DNA of 13,082 nucleotides, from NCBI GenBank assembly GCA_964642165.1, contig CAZXOC010000215.1, positions 1-13,082 on the forward strand, written 5' to 3'. This DNA is from CAYRVX01 sp964642165 (GTDB lineage: Bacteria > Planctomycetota > Phycisphaerae > SM23-33). Shown piece after piece: positions 1-6,832 of this stretch. Under the pieces are notes generated by a model that was not told the DNA's origin, made no database searches, and was given only the letters and a program-made list of their open reading frames with translations. Position 1 is the first letter of the stretch; the number at the start of each line of letters is the position of its first letter. Both the position numbers and the translations under genes were made by a program.

Positions 1-1
1 C

Positions 2-2322
2 TCCGACGACAACGAGATGTTCCTGAACGTCACGGAGATGAAGGCGATCCAGGACTACTACCGCCGCATCGGGCGCGAGCCGCGCGACGTCGAGCTGGAG
101 ATGATCGCCCAGACATGGAGCGAGCACTGCGTGCACAAGACGTTCCGCAGCGACGTGCTCGTGCGCGACCGGGCCGGACGCGAGGTCGAGCGGATCGAGA
201 ACCTCATCCAGACGACGATCTTCGGCGTCACGGAGCGGCTGGCCAAGCCGTGGTGCATCAGCGTCTTCACGGACAACGCGGGGGTGATCGAGTTCGACGA
301 CGACCACGCCGCCTGCTTCAAGGTCGAGACGCACAACCACCCCTCGGCGATCGAGCCCTACGGCGGCGCGGCGACGGGGATCGGCGGGGTCATCCGCGAC
401 CCGCTGGGCACGGGCCTGGGCGCCGAGCCGGTCGCCAACACGGACATCTTCTGCTTCGGGCCGGTCGACATGCCGCTGGAGGACGTCCCGACGGGCGTGC
501 TGCACCCCAAGCGGCTGATGCGCGGCGTGGTCGGCGGCGTGAGGGACTACGGCAACCGGATGGGCATCCCCACGCTCAACGGCGCGGTGTACTTCGACGA
601 GAAGTACCTCGGCAACTGCCTGGTCTACTGCGGCACGGTGGGGCTGATGGACCGCGCCAAGTGCTTCAAGAAGCCCGCGGCCGGGGACGCGATCCTCGTC
701 GTCGGCGGGCGGACCGGGCGCGACGGCATCCACGGCGCGACCTTCAGCAGCGGCGAGCTGACCCACGTCCACGAGACGGAGTTCAGCCACGCCGTGCAGA
801 TCGGCAACGCCATCACNNNNNNNNNNCGATCGTCCAGGCCCGCCACGAGGGGCTCTACTCGGCCATCACCGACTGCGGGGCCGGGGGGCTCTCCAGCGCC
901 GTCGGCGAGATGGGCGAGCACCTCGGCGCCGAGGTCCACCTGGAAGGCGTGCCCCTGAAGTACCAGGGCCTGCGCTACGCGGAGATCTGGATCTCCGAGG
1001 CCCAGGAACGAATGGTCCTGGCCGTGCCGCAGGAGAACGTGCCGCGCATCCTGGAGATCTTCGAGGGCGAGGGCGTCGAGGCGACGGTCATCGGGCAGTA
1101 CGGCACGGAGGGCGAGGTTCTGCGGCTGTTCTACGAGGGCCAGCTCGTCGGCGAGCTGGAGATGGCGTTCCTGCACGGCGGCTGCCCGCGCCCGATGAAG
1201 GAGGCCCTCTACGAGAAGCTCGACCGCCCCAGCCCCGCCCCGCCGGCGAGGGAGGACTACAACGACACGCTGCGGCGGCTGCTGGCGGCCCCGAACATCG
1301 CCAGCAAGGAGTGGATCATCCGCCAGTACGACCACGAGGTCCAGGGCGGCAGCGTGGTCAAGCCGCTGGTGGGCGCGGGGGAGGACGGCCCCGGGGACGC
1401 CGCCGTCATCCGCCCCGTCCTCGACAGCCACAGGGCCCTGGCCATCTCCTGCGGCATGAACCCCAAGCTGGGCGACCTGGACCCCTACCAGAGCGCCCTG
1501 CACGCGGTGGACGAGGCGCTGCGGAACAACGTGGCCGTCGGGGGGAACCTGGAGCGCTGCGCGATCCTGGACAACTTCTGCTGGGGCAACTGCACCAAGC
1601 CGGACCGCATGGGCGCGCTGGTGCAGTCGGCTAAGGGCTGCCGCGACGCCGCCCTGGCCTACGGCACGCCGTTCATCTCGGGCAAGGACTCGCTCAACAA
1701 CGAGTTCCAGACCGAACGCGGCGAGACAATCGCCATCCCGGCGACGGTGCTCATCTCGGCCGTCAGCGTCGTCGACGACGCCCGCCGCTGCGTGACGGCC
1801 GACGCCAAGGAGGCGGGCAACTACGTCTTCCTCCTCGGCCGCACCCAGGGCCACCTCGGCGGCAGCCACTACCTGATCGTCGAGGGCCTCCAGAGCGGCA
1901 ACGACGTGCCGCCGGTGGACCTGGAGACCAACGCCCGCGTGATGAAGGCGCTCCAGGCGGCGATCGAGGGCGGCTGCGTGCGCTGCTGCCACGACCTCAG
2001 CGAGGGCGGGCTGGCCGTCGCGGCGGCGGAGATGGCCTTCGCCGGCTCCCTCGGCGTGGAGCTGGACCTGGCCGCCGTGCCGACCGAGGGCGCCATCGGC
2101 GAGGCCGCCAAGCTCTTCGCGGAGTCGGCCGGACGGTTCCTGGTGGAGGTCGCGCCCGACGACTACGACGCGTTCCTCCGCATCGTCCGCGACTGCCCCT
2201 TCGCCGAGCTGGGCAAGGTGACCGACACCGGGCGCGTCGTCCTCCGCGGCGAGGCCGGCACGCTCATCGACCTGCCCACCGCCGACGCCAAGGCGGCGTG
2301 GAAGGAGACGTTCGACTGGTAG
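2..2322 (+). CDS. purL: Phosphoribosylformylglycinamidine synthase, synthetase subunit PurL (5' partial, internal gap)
   Basis: This is the ATP-dependent synthetase part of FGAM synthase. It converts FGAR to FGAM in step 4 of cytosolic purine synthesis, using ammonia delivered by PurQ. The frame is open from base 2, so the start lies upstream of the window. Visible motifs are TWSEHCVHKTF (catalytic His region), FKVETHNHPSAIEPYGGAA (nucleotide/Mg site), GRTGRDGIHGATFSS, DCGAGGLSSAVGEMG, FISGKDSLNN and HDLSEGGLAVAAAEMAF, in family order, ending at TAG 2320-2322. About 270 residues precede the N run and 498 follow it. The two halves are in different frames (frame 2 before, frame 1 after) only because the gap is a 10-N placeholder. 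The first residues resemble the boundary found in long PurL proteins with a PurS-like N-terminus; such a domain upstream is inferred, not seen. Identity is certain; the missing ends are not. Confidence 0.96.
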   Translation, partial: RRQRDVPERHGDEGDPGLLPPHRARAARRRAGDDRPDMERALRAQDVPQRRARARPGRTRGRADREPHPDDDLRRHGAAGQAVVHQRLHGQRGGDRVRRRPRRLLQGRDAQPPLGDRALRRRGDGDRRGHPRPAGHGPGRRAGRQHGHLLLRAGRHAAGGRPDGRAAPQAADARRGRRREGLRQPDGHPHAQRRGVLRREVPRQLPGLLRHGGADGPRQVLQEARGRGRDPRRRRADRARRHPRRDLQQRRADPRPRDGVQPRRADRQRHHXXXXIVQARHEGLYSAITDCGAGGLSSAVGEMGEHLGAEVHLEGVPLKYQGLRYAEIWISEAQERMVLAVPQENVPRILEIFEGEGVEATVIGQYGTEGEVLRLFYEGQLVGELEMAFLHGGCPRPMKEALYEKLDRPSPAPPAREDYNDTLRRLLAAPNIASKEWIIRQYDHEVQGGSVVKPLVGAGEDGPGDAAVIRPVLDSHRALAISCGMNPKLGDLDPYQSALHAVDEALRNNVAVGGNLERCAILDNFCWGNCTKPDRMGALVQSAKGCRDAALAYGTPFISGKDSLNNEFQTERGETIAIPATVLISAVSVVDDARRCVTADAKEAGNYVFLLGRTQGHLGGSHYLIVEGLQSGNDVPPVDLETNARVMKALQAAIEGGCVRCCHDLSEGGLAVAAAEMAFAGSLGVELDLAAVPTEGAIGEAAKLFAESAGRFLVEVAPDDYDAFLRIVRDCPFAELGKVTDTGRVVLRGEAGTLIDLPTADAKAAWKETFDW
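817..826. other. Assembly gap (10 N) inside purL
   Basis: Ten Ns fall between the PurL segments ending GNAI and beginning IVQARHEG. In PurL homologues roughly eight more residues (a charged stretch like EEKxxxD) sit between these motifs. The true missing length is therefore probably about 20-26 bases, and to restore the frame it must equal 2 modulo 3, which 10 does not. The frame change is an artefact of the fixed-size placeholder, not evidence of a broken gene. Confidence 0.95.
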
Positions 2323-2334
2323 GCGGCGCGGCGG

Positions 2335-2433
2335 GAGCACGGAGACCACGGAGATCACGGAAACCACTAAGACCACGGAGACCACGGAGACCACGAAGAC
2401 CACAAAGACCACAAAGGCCACCAAGACCACGAA
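2335..2433 (+). repeat. Tandem 9-bp repeat array (GACCACGGA), about 11 units
   Basis: Eleven consecutive 9-base units in strict register follow 12 bases after the purL stop. The consensus is GACCACGGA. In order the units are GAGCACGGA, GACCACGGA, GATCACGGA, AACCACTAA, GACCACGGA twice, GACCACGAA, GACCACAAA twice, GGCCACCAA and GACCACGAA. The CCAC core is the most constant part, while the last three bases drift from GGA to GAA/AAA toward the gene. The same 9-mer returns on the opposite strand at 2983-3009, on the other side of the GxxExxY gene. Because the unit is a multiple of three, it reads Asp-His-Gly/Glu/Lys in frame with that gene, but an in-frame TAA (2368-2370) and the lack of a start codon argue against translation. 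Confidence 0.9.
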
Positions 2434-2493
2434 GAGGGCGGAGAGTGCCGGGATCGGGAAAAGTCGGAAGATGGGAAAGGCAGGAATAGCGCC

Positions 2494-2886
2494 GTGGGGG
2501 AGCCGGAGCCGATTCCCGAGGAGCTGGAGCAGGCCGCGAAAGAGATCATCGGTGCGGCGATCGAGGTGCACCGGCACCTCGGGCCGGGGCTGCTGGAGAG
2601 CATCTACGAGCGGGCCCTGGTCCACGAGCTGAACCTCCGCGGCTTCACCGTTCACGTGCAGGTGCCCGTCACGATCGTGTACAAGCAACTGGAGATCACA
2701 GGCCAGAGAGTGGACCTGATCGTGGAACCCGGCATCATCGTGGAACTGAAGGCGATCGACAAGCTCACCGTCCTGCACGAGCGGCAGCTTCTGAGCTACC
2801 TCAAGAGCACCGGGCACCGGCTGGGCCTGCTGATGAACTTCAACACCCGGATGCTCAAGCAGGGCATCCGGCGCATTGCGAACTGA
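2494..2886 (+). CDS. GxxExxY family protein (PD-(D/E)XK nuclease-like fold)
   Basis: A 130-residue protein that belongs to the GxxExxY family. The naming motif is G32-L-L-E35-S-I-Y38, in the stretch EVHRHLGPGLLESIYERAL. Further on, RVDLIVEPGIIVELKAID supplies D74 and E84-x-K86, and Q98 sits in HERQLLSYL. These match the D...E-x-K...Q layout of PD-(D/E)XK nucleases, to which the family has been related; the biological role is not established. The length is normal for the family. The start is GTG 2494 with an AGGA at 2482-2485 eight bases upstream; no in-frame ATG lies between it and the upstream stop at 2370. It sits between purL and a beta-propeller gene and is enclosed by 9-bp repeat arrays of opposite orientation, which suggests a discrete cassette. 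No signal peptide or membrane segment is visible. The family call is firm; nuclease activity is inference. Confidence 0.88.
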   Translation: MGEPEPIPEELEQAAKEIIGAAIEVHRHLGPGLLESIYERALVHELNLRGFTVHVQVPVTIVYKQLEITGQRVDLIVEPGIIVELKAIDKLTVLHERQLLSYLKSTGHRLGLLMNFNTRMLKQGIRRIAN

Positions 2887-2982
2887 GGAGCCGGACGACA
2901 TGGCGGACCACGGCCAGGACGGCGGCAGAAGCGCCTCCCAACGCCCCTGCCTCCGCGCGCAGATCCCAGCAATGATGTCGTC

Positions 2983-3009
2983 TCCGTGGTCTCCGTGATA
3001 TCCGTGGTC
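2983..3009 (-). repeat. Inverted copy of the 9-bp repeat (3 units)
   Basis: Read on the minus strand, three units in register are seen: GACCACGGA, TATCACGGA, GACCACGGA. This is the same unit as in the 2335-2433 array but in opposite orientation, downstream of the GxxExxY gene. The longest perfect inverted match is 18 bases, 2374-2391 against 2980-2997. The two arrays could pair as a long stem in RNA or single-stranded DNA, or mark the two ends of an inserted segment. Confidence 0.88.
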
Positions 3010-3030
3010 CCCAACGAGAGCGGCTAACGC

Positions 3031-4245
3031 GTGGCAGAAGAGATAGCGCAATCCGCCCCCATCCGGCCGATCACGCGCGGGCCGGGGTTCCATTGGTTCG
3101 GCTACTACGACAAGGACCAGTTCGACCCGGCCGGGCGATTCGTGCTCGGGATGCGGGTGGACTTCGAGCACCGCTCGCCGACGGCCGACGACCACGTCCG
3201 CGTCGGCATGGTCGATCTGGAGGCCGGCGACGAGTGGACCGAGCTGGGCACCAGTAACGCCTGGTGCTGGCAGCAGGGATGCATGCTCCAGTGGCGGCCG
3301 GGCTCCGACAGCGAAATCGTCTGGAACGACCGCCTCGAGGGCCGGCTCGTCTGCCACGTCCTCGACGTCGAGACGCACAACCAGCGCACGCTGGGCCGGC
3401 CGATCTACACGATCTCGCCGGACGGGCAGACGGCCCTGGGGATCGACTTCTTCCGCATGGGGCGCCTGCGGCCCGGCTACGGCTACGCCGGCGACGACCC
3501 GTACCGCGGCGACCTGGCGCCGGAGGACAGCGGCATCTACCGGCTGGACCTGGAGACGGGGCACTTCGAGCCGATCGTCTCGATCGCCGAGATTGCGGCC
3601 ATCCCCCAGGCGCACTTCCCCGCGGAGGACCGCCAGCACTACGTCAACCACGTGCTGTGGAGCCCGGACGGCTCGCGGTTCATCTTCCTGCACCGGTCCG
3701 TCGCGGCGGACGGCTCGGGCGAGGGCCGGCGGCGGACGCGGATGTTCACGGCCGACCCCGACGGCGGGAACCTGCGAATCATCGACGACCACGGCGGGAT
3801 GTCGCACTTCATCTGGCGCGATCCCGGCCACATCCTCGGCTGGGCGAACCGCCCGCCCCATGGTGGGTCGTTCTACCTGTTCGACGAGCGGGGCGAGGCC
3901 GAGCCGCAGCCGGTCGGGCCGGGGGCGATGGCCACCGACGGCCACTGCACGTACCTGCCCGGCGGCAGGTGGATCGTGAACGACTCCTACCCCCACACCG
4001 CCGAGCAGCGAAACCAGCAGCTCTACCTGTACCATCCGGGTGAGGACCGGCGAATCGACCTGGCCGCCCTGCCCTCGCCGCCGGAGTACACCGGCGAGTG
4101 GCGCTGCGACCTGCACCCGCGCAGCAGCCGCGACGGGCGCTTCCTCTGCGTCGACTCGCCGCACGGCGGCGACGGCCGGCAGATGTACCTGATCGACGTC
4201 GGCGAGGTCGTGGGCCGCCCGGGCTCGGGCGAACGGAACGCATGA
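3031..4245 (+). CDS. PD40/TolB-like beta-propeller protein, oligogalacturonate-lyase-like
   Basis: A 404-residue protein rich in propeller-blade motifs of the WD40-like/PD40 type: YTISPDGQTALGIDF, LWSPDGSRFIFLHRS, RMFTADPDGGNLRII, CTYLPGGRWIVNDSYP and a C-terminal GGDGRQMYLIDVGEV. The stretches AWCWQQGCMLQWRPGSDSE and EWRCDLHPRSSRDGRFLC are typical of a conserved set of bacterial proteins related in fold to oligogalacturonate lyase and TolB. No signal peptide is visible at the N-terminus, so a cytoplasmic location is the simplest reading. Start GTG 3031 is the first possible one: an in-frame TAA lies at 3025-3027. The stop overlaps the ATG of the GNAT gene (ATGA), so the two are probably co-translated. 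The fold call is good. Enzymatic activity is not established: metal-binding histidines cannot be assigned by eye, and it may be a binding propeller rather than a lyase. Confidence 0.75.
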   Translation: MAEEIAQSAPIRPITRGPGFHWFGYYDKDQFDPAGRFVLGMRVDFEHRSPTADDHVRVGMVDLEAGDEWTELGTSNAWCWQQGCMLQWRPGSDSEIVWNDRLEGRLVCHVLDVETHNQRTLGRPIYTISPDGQTALGIDFFRMGRLRPGYGYAGDDPYRGDLAPEDSGIYRLDLETGHFEPIVSIAEIAAIPQAHFPAEDRQHYVNHVLWSPDGSRFIFLHRSVAADGSGEGRRRTRMFTADPDGGNLRIIDDHGGMSHFIWRDPGHILGWANRPPHGGSFYLFDERGEAEPQPVGPGAMATDGHCTYLPGGRWIVNDSYPHTAEQRNQQLYLYHPGEDRRIDLAALPSPPEYTGEWRCDLHPRSSRDGRFLCVDSPHGGDGRQMYLIDVGEVVGRPGSGERNA

Positions 4246-5243
4246 CGGACAGCGACTGCACAATCCGGCCGCCTGTGGCGGACGAAGCCGACGCCGTCGC
4301 GCGGCTGTGGTCGGTGATGGCCGAGCAGCACCGCGCGTATGACGCTGACGTCTGGTGCTGGTCGCAGGACGCCGTTCGTCACTGGCGCAAGAAGTTCATC
4401 GAGCTGCTCGACGGCGACGACACGATCGCACGGGTGGCCGCCGACCCCGACGGCGAACTGGTCGGCTACGCCCTGTGCAAGGCGAAGGACTCCTCCCCCC
4501 TGTACGCCACGCGGCGGACGGGGGAGGTGTGGGACCTGCTGGTCCAGCCCGGGCGTCGCCGCGGCGGCGTCGGGCGGCGGCTGATGGCCGCGGCGCTGGA
4601 GGGCCTCCGGCGGCGCGGCGCCGAGGACGCGATCCTCCACGTCGCCCTGGCCAACACGGGCGCCGAGGCGTTCTACGAGCGGCTGGGCATGCAGGCGGTG
4701 ATGTACCGGATGTACAAGCGTCTTGCGACCGGCGGGTCGGCCCCCGCCCGCCACGCCGCCCAGGCCGCCGCCGCGCGCATCCGTCCGGCCCGCGCCGAAG
4801 ACACCGAGCCGCTCAGCCGACTCTGGGGCATCCTCGCCGAGCAGGCCCGGTCGTATCCCGGGCGCGTGTGGGCCGACCACGATCGCGTCGTCGCGCAGTG
4901 GCGCACGCGCGTCGCCAAGGAGGTGGAGCAGCCGGACATGGTCGTGCTCGTGATCGAGGCCGAGAACGGCCGGATCGTGGGCTTCGTTGAGGCCCAGGCG
5001 GAGGACTCCGCGCCCATCTTCGCGACGCGGCGGACCGGCGAGGTGTGGAACGTGGTGATCCATCCGGACCATCGCCGTCGCGGCCTGGGCACGCGGCTCA
5101 TGGCGGCGGCCTTCGTGCAACTGCGGGAGCGAGGCTGTGACGACGCGGTCCTGCACGTGGACATCTGTAACCGCGCGGCGGGGCGGTTCTACGAGAAGGC
5201 CGGCATGCGGCGAGTGATGTCCAGGATGTACCGGAAGCTGTGA
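4242..5243 (+). CDS. Tandem two-domain GNAT N-acetyltransferase
   Basis: A 333-residue protein made of two GNAT acetyltransferase domains, residues about 6-160 and 177-333, joined by an Ala-rich linker. Each domain has the acetyl-CoA pyrophosphate-binding R/Q-x-x-G-x-G/A signature: RRGGVG near 106-111 and RRRGLG near 278-283. The halves are clearly duplicates of each other: ATRRTGEVWDLLVQP against ATRRTGEVWNVVIHP, and FYERLGMQAVMYRMYKRL against FYEKAGMRRVMSRMYRKL. The acceptor substrate cannot be predicted. ATG 4242 is chosen because it overlaps the upstream stop in ATGA, a classic coupling arrangement; an upstream in-frame extension would lie inside the propeller gene. Both domains keep their cofactor motifs, so neither is obviously dead. 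Confidence 0.88.
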   Translation: MTDSDCTIRPPVADEADAVARLWSVMAEQHRAYDADVWCWSQDAVRHWRKKFIELLDGDDTIARVAADPDGELVGYALCKAKDSSPLYATRRTGEVWDLLVQPGRRRGGVGRRLMAAALEGLRRRGAEDAILHVALANTGAEAFYERLGMQAVMYRMYKRLATGGSAPARHAAQAAAARIRPARAEDTEPLSRLWGILAEQARSYPGRVWADHDRVVAQWRTRVAKEVEQPDMVVLVIEAENGRIVGFVEAQAEDSAPIFATRRTGEVWNVVIHPDHRRRGLGTRLMAAAFVQLRERGCDDAVLHVDICNRAAGRFYEKAGMRRVMSRMYRKL

Positions 5244-5247
5244 GGCC

Positions 5248-5267
5248 GGCCCGGGCGCCCCGGAGCC
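5248..5267 (+). terminator. GC-rich hairpin after the GNAT gene (possible weak terminator)
   Basis: GGC-CCGGG, loop CGC, CCCGG-A-GCC forms a stem of eight pairs with one bulged A, starting four bases after the GNAT stop. There is no following T run, so intrinsic termination is doubtful. It could instead only slow transcription or protect the 3' end. Confidence 0.3.
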
Positions 5268-5349
5268 TAGCGGGCGGAGGACATCGGCGAACGCTGCCGG
5301 TAGACTGGGGCGGTCGCGAACAGAGAGCAGGTTCGAGAAGGATGGAGCC

Positions 5350-6138
5350 ATGGCGAGACCGAAGGCAGTGGTGCTGAGGGCGGCGGGGACGAACTGCGAC
5401 CGCGAGACCCAGTTCGCCCTGACGCAGGCGGGCTTCGACGCCGAGCGGGTGCACGTCTTCCGGCTGATGGAGGACCCGGGGAGGCTGGCGGCCTGCCAGT
5501 TCCTCGTCGTGCCGGGGGGCTTCAGCTACGGGGACGACGTCTCGGCGGGCAAGATCCTCGCCAACCAGATGATCCACCGGCTGTCGGACGTGCTGAACGA
5601 GTTCGTCGCGGCGGGCAAGCTCGTGCTGGGCATCTGCAACGGCTTCCAGGTGCTGATCAAGAGCGGGCTGCTGCCGTGGGCGAAGGTCGCGCCCGGGGAG
5701 CTCCAACGCGACGCGACGCTGGCGTGGAACGACTCGGGGCGCTTCGAGGACCGCTGGGTGCACCTGCGGGCCGACAGCGACCCGTGCGTCTTCCTGCCCG
5801 CCGGCGAGATCGTCGCCCTGCCGATCGCCCACGGCGAGGGCAAGTTCGTCCCGGCCGACGACGGCGTGCTGGCGAAGCTCCACGCCGGCGACCAGGTCGC
5901 CGTGCGCTACGTCAGCGAGTCCGGCGACGCCGGCCAGCCCTACCCGATCAACCCGAACGGCAGCATCGACGACATCGCGGGCATCTGCGACCCCTCCGGG
6001 CGCGTGATGGGCCTCATGCCCCACCCGGAGCGCTTCGTGGACGTCACCCACCACCCGCGCTGGACCCGCTCCCGTCCCGCCCGCGCCGACGGGCGGCTGT
6101 TCTTCGAACGGGCGTACGAGCACCTGGCACAGGCCTGA
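5350..6138 (+). CDS. purQ: Phosphoribosylformylglycinamidine synthase, glutaminase subunit PurQ
   Basis: This is the class I glutamine amidotransferase subunit of FGAM synthase. It hydrolyses glutamine and feeds ammonia to PurL. The 262-residue protein has the PurQ N-terminus (VLRAAGTNCDRET), the oxyanion segment VVPGGFSYGDDVSAGKILAN, the nucleophile elbow GICNGFQVL with Cys96, and the catalytic His/Glu pair in MPHPERF (His225, Glu227). IAHGEGKF and NPNGSIDDIAGI are also family-typical. At 262 residues it is somewhat longer than the roughly 225-residue Bacillus-type PurQ. ATG 5350 follows an AAGGA at 5338-5342. It is separated from purL by about 3 kb holding three other genes, although the products act as one complex. 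No obvious promoter was recognised in the 106 bases before it. Confidence 0.96.
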   Translation: MARPKAVVLRAAGTNCDRETQFALTQAGFDAERVHVFRLMEDPGRLAACQFLVVPGGFSYGDDVSAGKILANQMIHRLSDVLNEFVAAGKLVLGICNGFQVLIKSGLLPWAKVAPGELQRDATLAWNDSGRFEDRWVHLRADSDPCVFLPAGEIVALPIAHGEGKFVPADDGVLAKLHAGDQVAVRYVSESGDAGQPYPINPNGSIDDIAGICDPSGRVMGLMPHPERFVDVTHHPRWTRSRPARADGRLFFERAYEHLAQA

Positions 6139-6162
6139 CCGGCGGCGTGTTGAGGCGACCCC

Positions 6163-6190
6163 TTGCCTGCCGACGAAATAACTATATAAT
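6163..6190 (+). promoter_or_regulatory. Sigma70-like promoter of the toxin-antitoxin pair
   Basis: TTGCCT at 6163-6168 and a perfect TATAAT at 6185-6190 are separated by 16 bases. They sit in an AT-rich island that stands out from the GC-rich surroundings. Transcription would start near 6197, giving a leader of only about 10 bases before ATG 6208. The short TA-rich stretch around the -10 box is a plausible operator for antitoxin autoregulation, but no clear palindrome was found. Confidence 0.6.
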
Positions 6191-6207
6191 AAAGTCGGGC
6201 GGACGCG

Positions 6208-6474
6208 ATGGACTTCCGATGGCACGAATGGAACGTCAGGCACGTGGTAAACCACGGTGTGGACCCTGACGAAGCAGAACAAGTCGTCATCGGCGCTCAG
6301 GCTCCGTATCCAAAGTACCGCGGCGACGGCAAGTGGCTTGTCTGGGGACAGGGCCGAGGCGGACGATACCTGCAGGTGGTCTTCATCGCAGGCGAAGACG
6401 ACGTTGTGTTCGTCATCCATGCTCGTCCACTGACGGAACGCGAGAAGAGGCGATATCGTAGGGCAAGGAGATGA
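6208..6474 (+). CDS. brnT: BrnT family toxin (type II toxin-antitoxin)
   Basis: An 88-residue basic protein of the BrnT type, RelE-like ribonuclease toxins that inhibit translation. The N-terminal W-x-x-W-N-V-x-H-V-V-N-H-G-V-D-P-D-E-A-E pattern (residues 5-23), the central KWLVWGQGRGGRYLQVVFI and the C-terminal FVIHARPLTEREKRRYRRARR correspond in order to the BrnT fold, including the basic C-terminal helix. The length matches the family. ATG 6208 lies behind a GGGCGGA and a strong promoter. The last four bases (ATGA) overlap the antitoxin gene, and the toxin-first order is the usual one for BrnT/BrnA. It should be cytosolic, held inactive by the downstream protein, with the pair repressing its own promoter. 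Activity is inferred from the family. Confidence 0.75.
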   Translation: MDFRWHEWNVRHVVNHGVDPDEAEQVVIGAQAPYPKYRGDGKWLVWGQGRGGRYLQVVFIAGEDDVVFVIHARPLTEREKRRYRRARR

Positions 6475-6797
6475 AGGACAAGAAACGAAAGAGGCCATTC
6501 ACGGAGATGAACACGCGCGAGCTCGCCGAGGCGACCGCGGAATTCGACAGAGAGTTCGTCGAGGACTCCTTCGGGCCCCCTCCTCCCGAAGCGAGAGCGA
6601 GGCTGGAGAAGGCCAAGCGGCGCGGCCGGCCTCCGAAGGGCGCCGGCGCGAAGGTGATCTCCGTGAGTGTCGAGCGCGGACTCCTGGAGCGGACAGACTC
6701 CCTCGCCAAGAGGCTGAAGATCCCACGCGCTGCCCTCATCGCTCGCGGACTGCGGGCTGTTCTGGCGGCTGTAGGGGACGAACCGACGCCCGAGTGA
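6471..6797 (+). CDS. Ribbon-helix-helix antitoxin partner of BrnT
   Basis: A 108-residue protein that overlaps the toxin gene by four bases. The C-terminal half, AKVISVSVERGLLERTDSLA followed by KRLKIPRAALIARGLRAVLA, has the beta-strand then two-helix pattern of ribbon-helix-helix (CopG/BrnA-like) DNA-binding domains, roughly residues 58-98. A basic Arg/Lys-rich hinge (KRRGRPPKG) precedes it. The acidic N-terminal part (TRELAEATAEFDREFVEDSF) is probably the toxin-neutralising segment. This domain order (toxin-binding N-terminus, DNA-binding C-terminus) differs from many antitoxins but fits the BrnA style. Its position and overlap make the antitoxin role likely; the exact family could not be checked. 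Confidence 0.72.
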   Translation: MKDKKRKRPFTEMNTRELAEATAEFDREFVEDSFGPPPPEARARLEKAKRRGRPPKGAGAKVISVSVERGLLERTDSLAKRLKIPRAALIARGLRAVLAAVGDEPTPE

Positions 6798-6832
6798 GGC
6801 CTGTCCAGCGGGCCTCGCGCCCTGGGGGACCG

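Noticed and set aside
2298..2489. Small plus-strand frame across the repeat, rich in Arg-Pro
   Set aside because: It is only a translation of the 9-bp repeat overlapping the purL end, with no ribosome-binding site or homology.
2335..3009. CRISPR array made of the 9-bp repeats
   Set aside because: Units are 9 bases with no spacers, and no cas genes are present.
4098..4241. Upstream extension of the GNAT gene
   Set aside because: It lies wholly within the propeller gene, and the ATGA overlap at 4242 is a better start.
625..4263. Very long open frame on the minus strand (over 1,200 codons)
   Set aside because: It is antisense to purL, the GxxExxY gene, the propeller and the GNAT start, spans the N gap, is rich in Val/Arg/Ala/Pro, and has no family motif. 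It is a GC-driven shadow.
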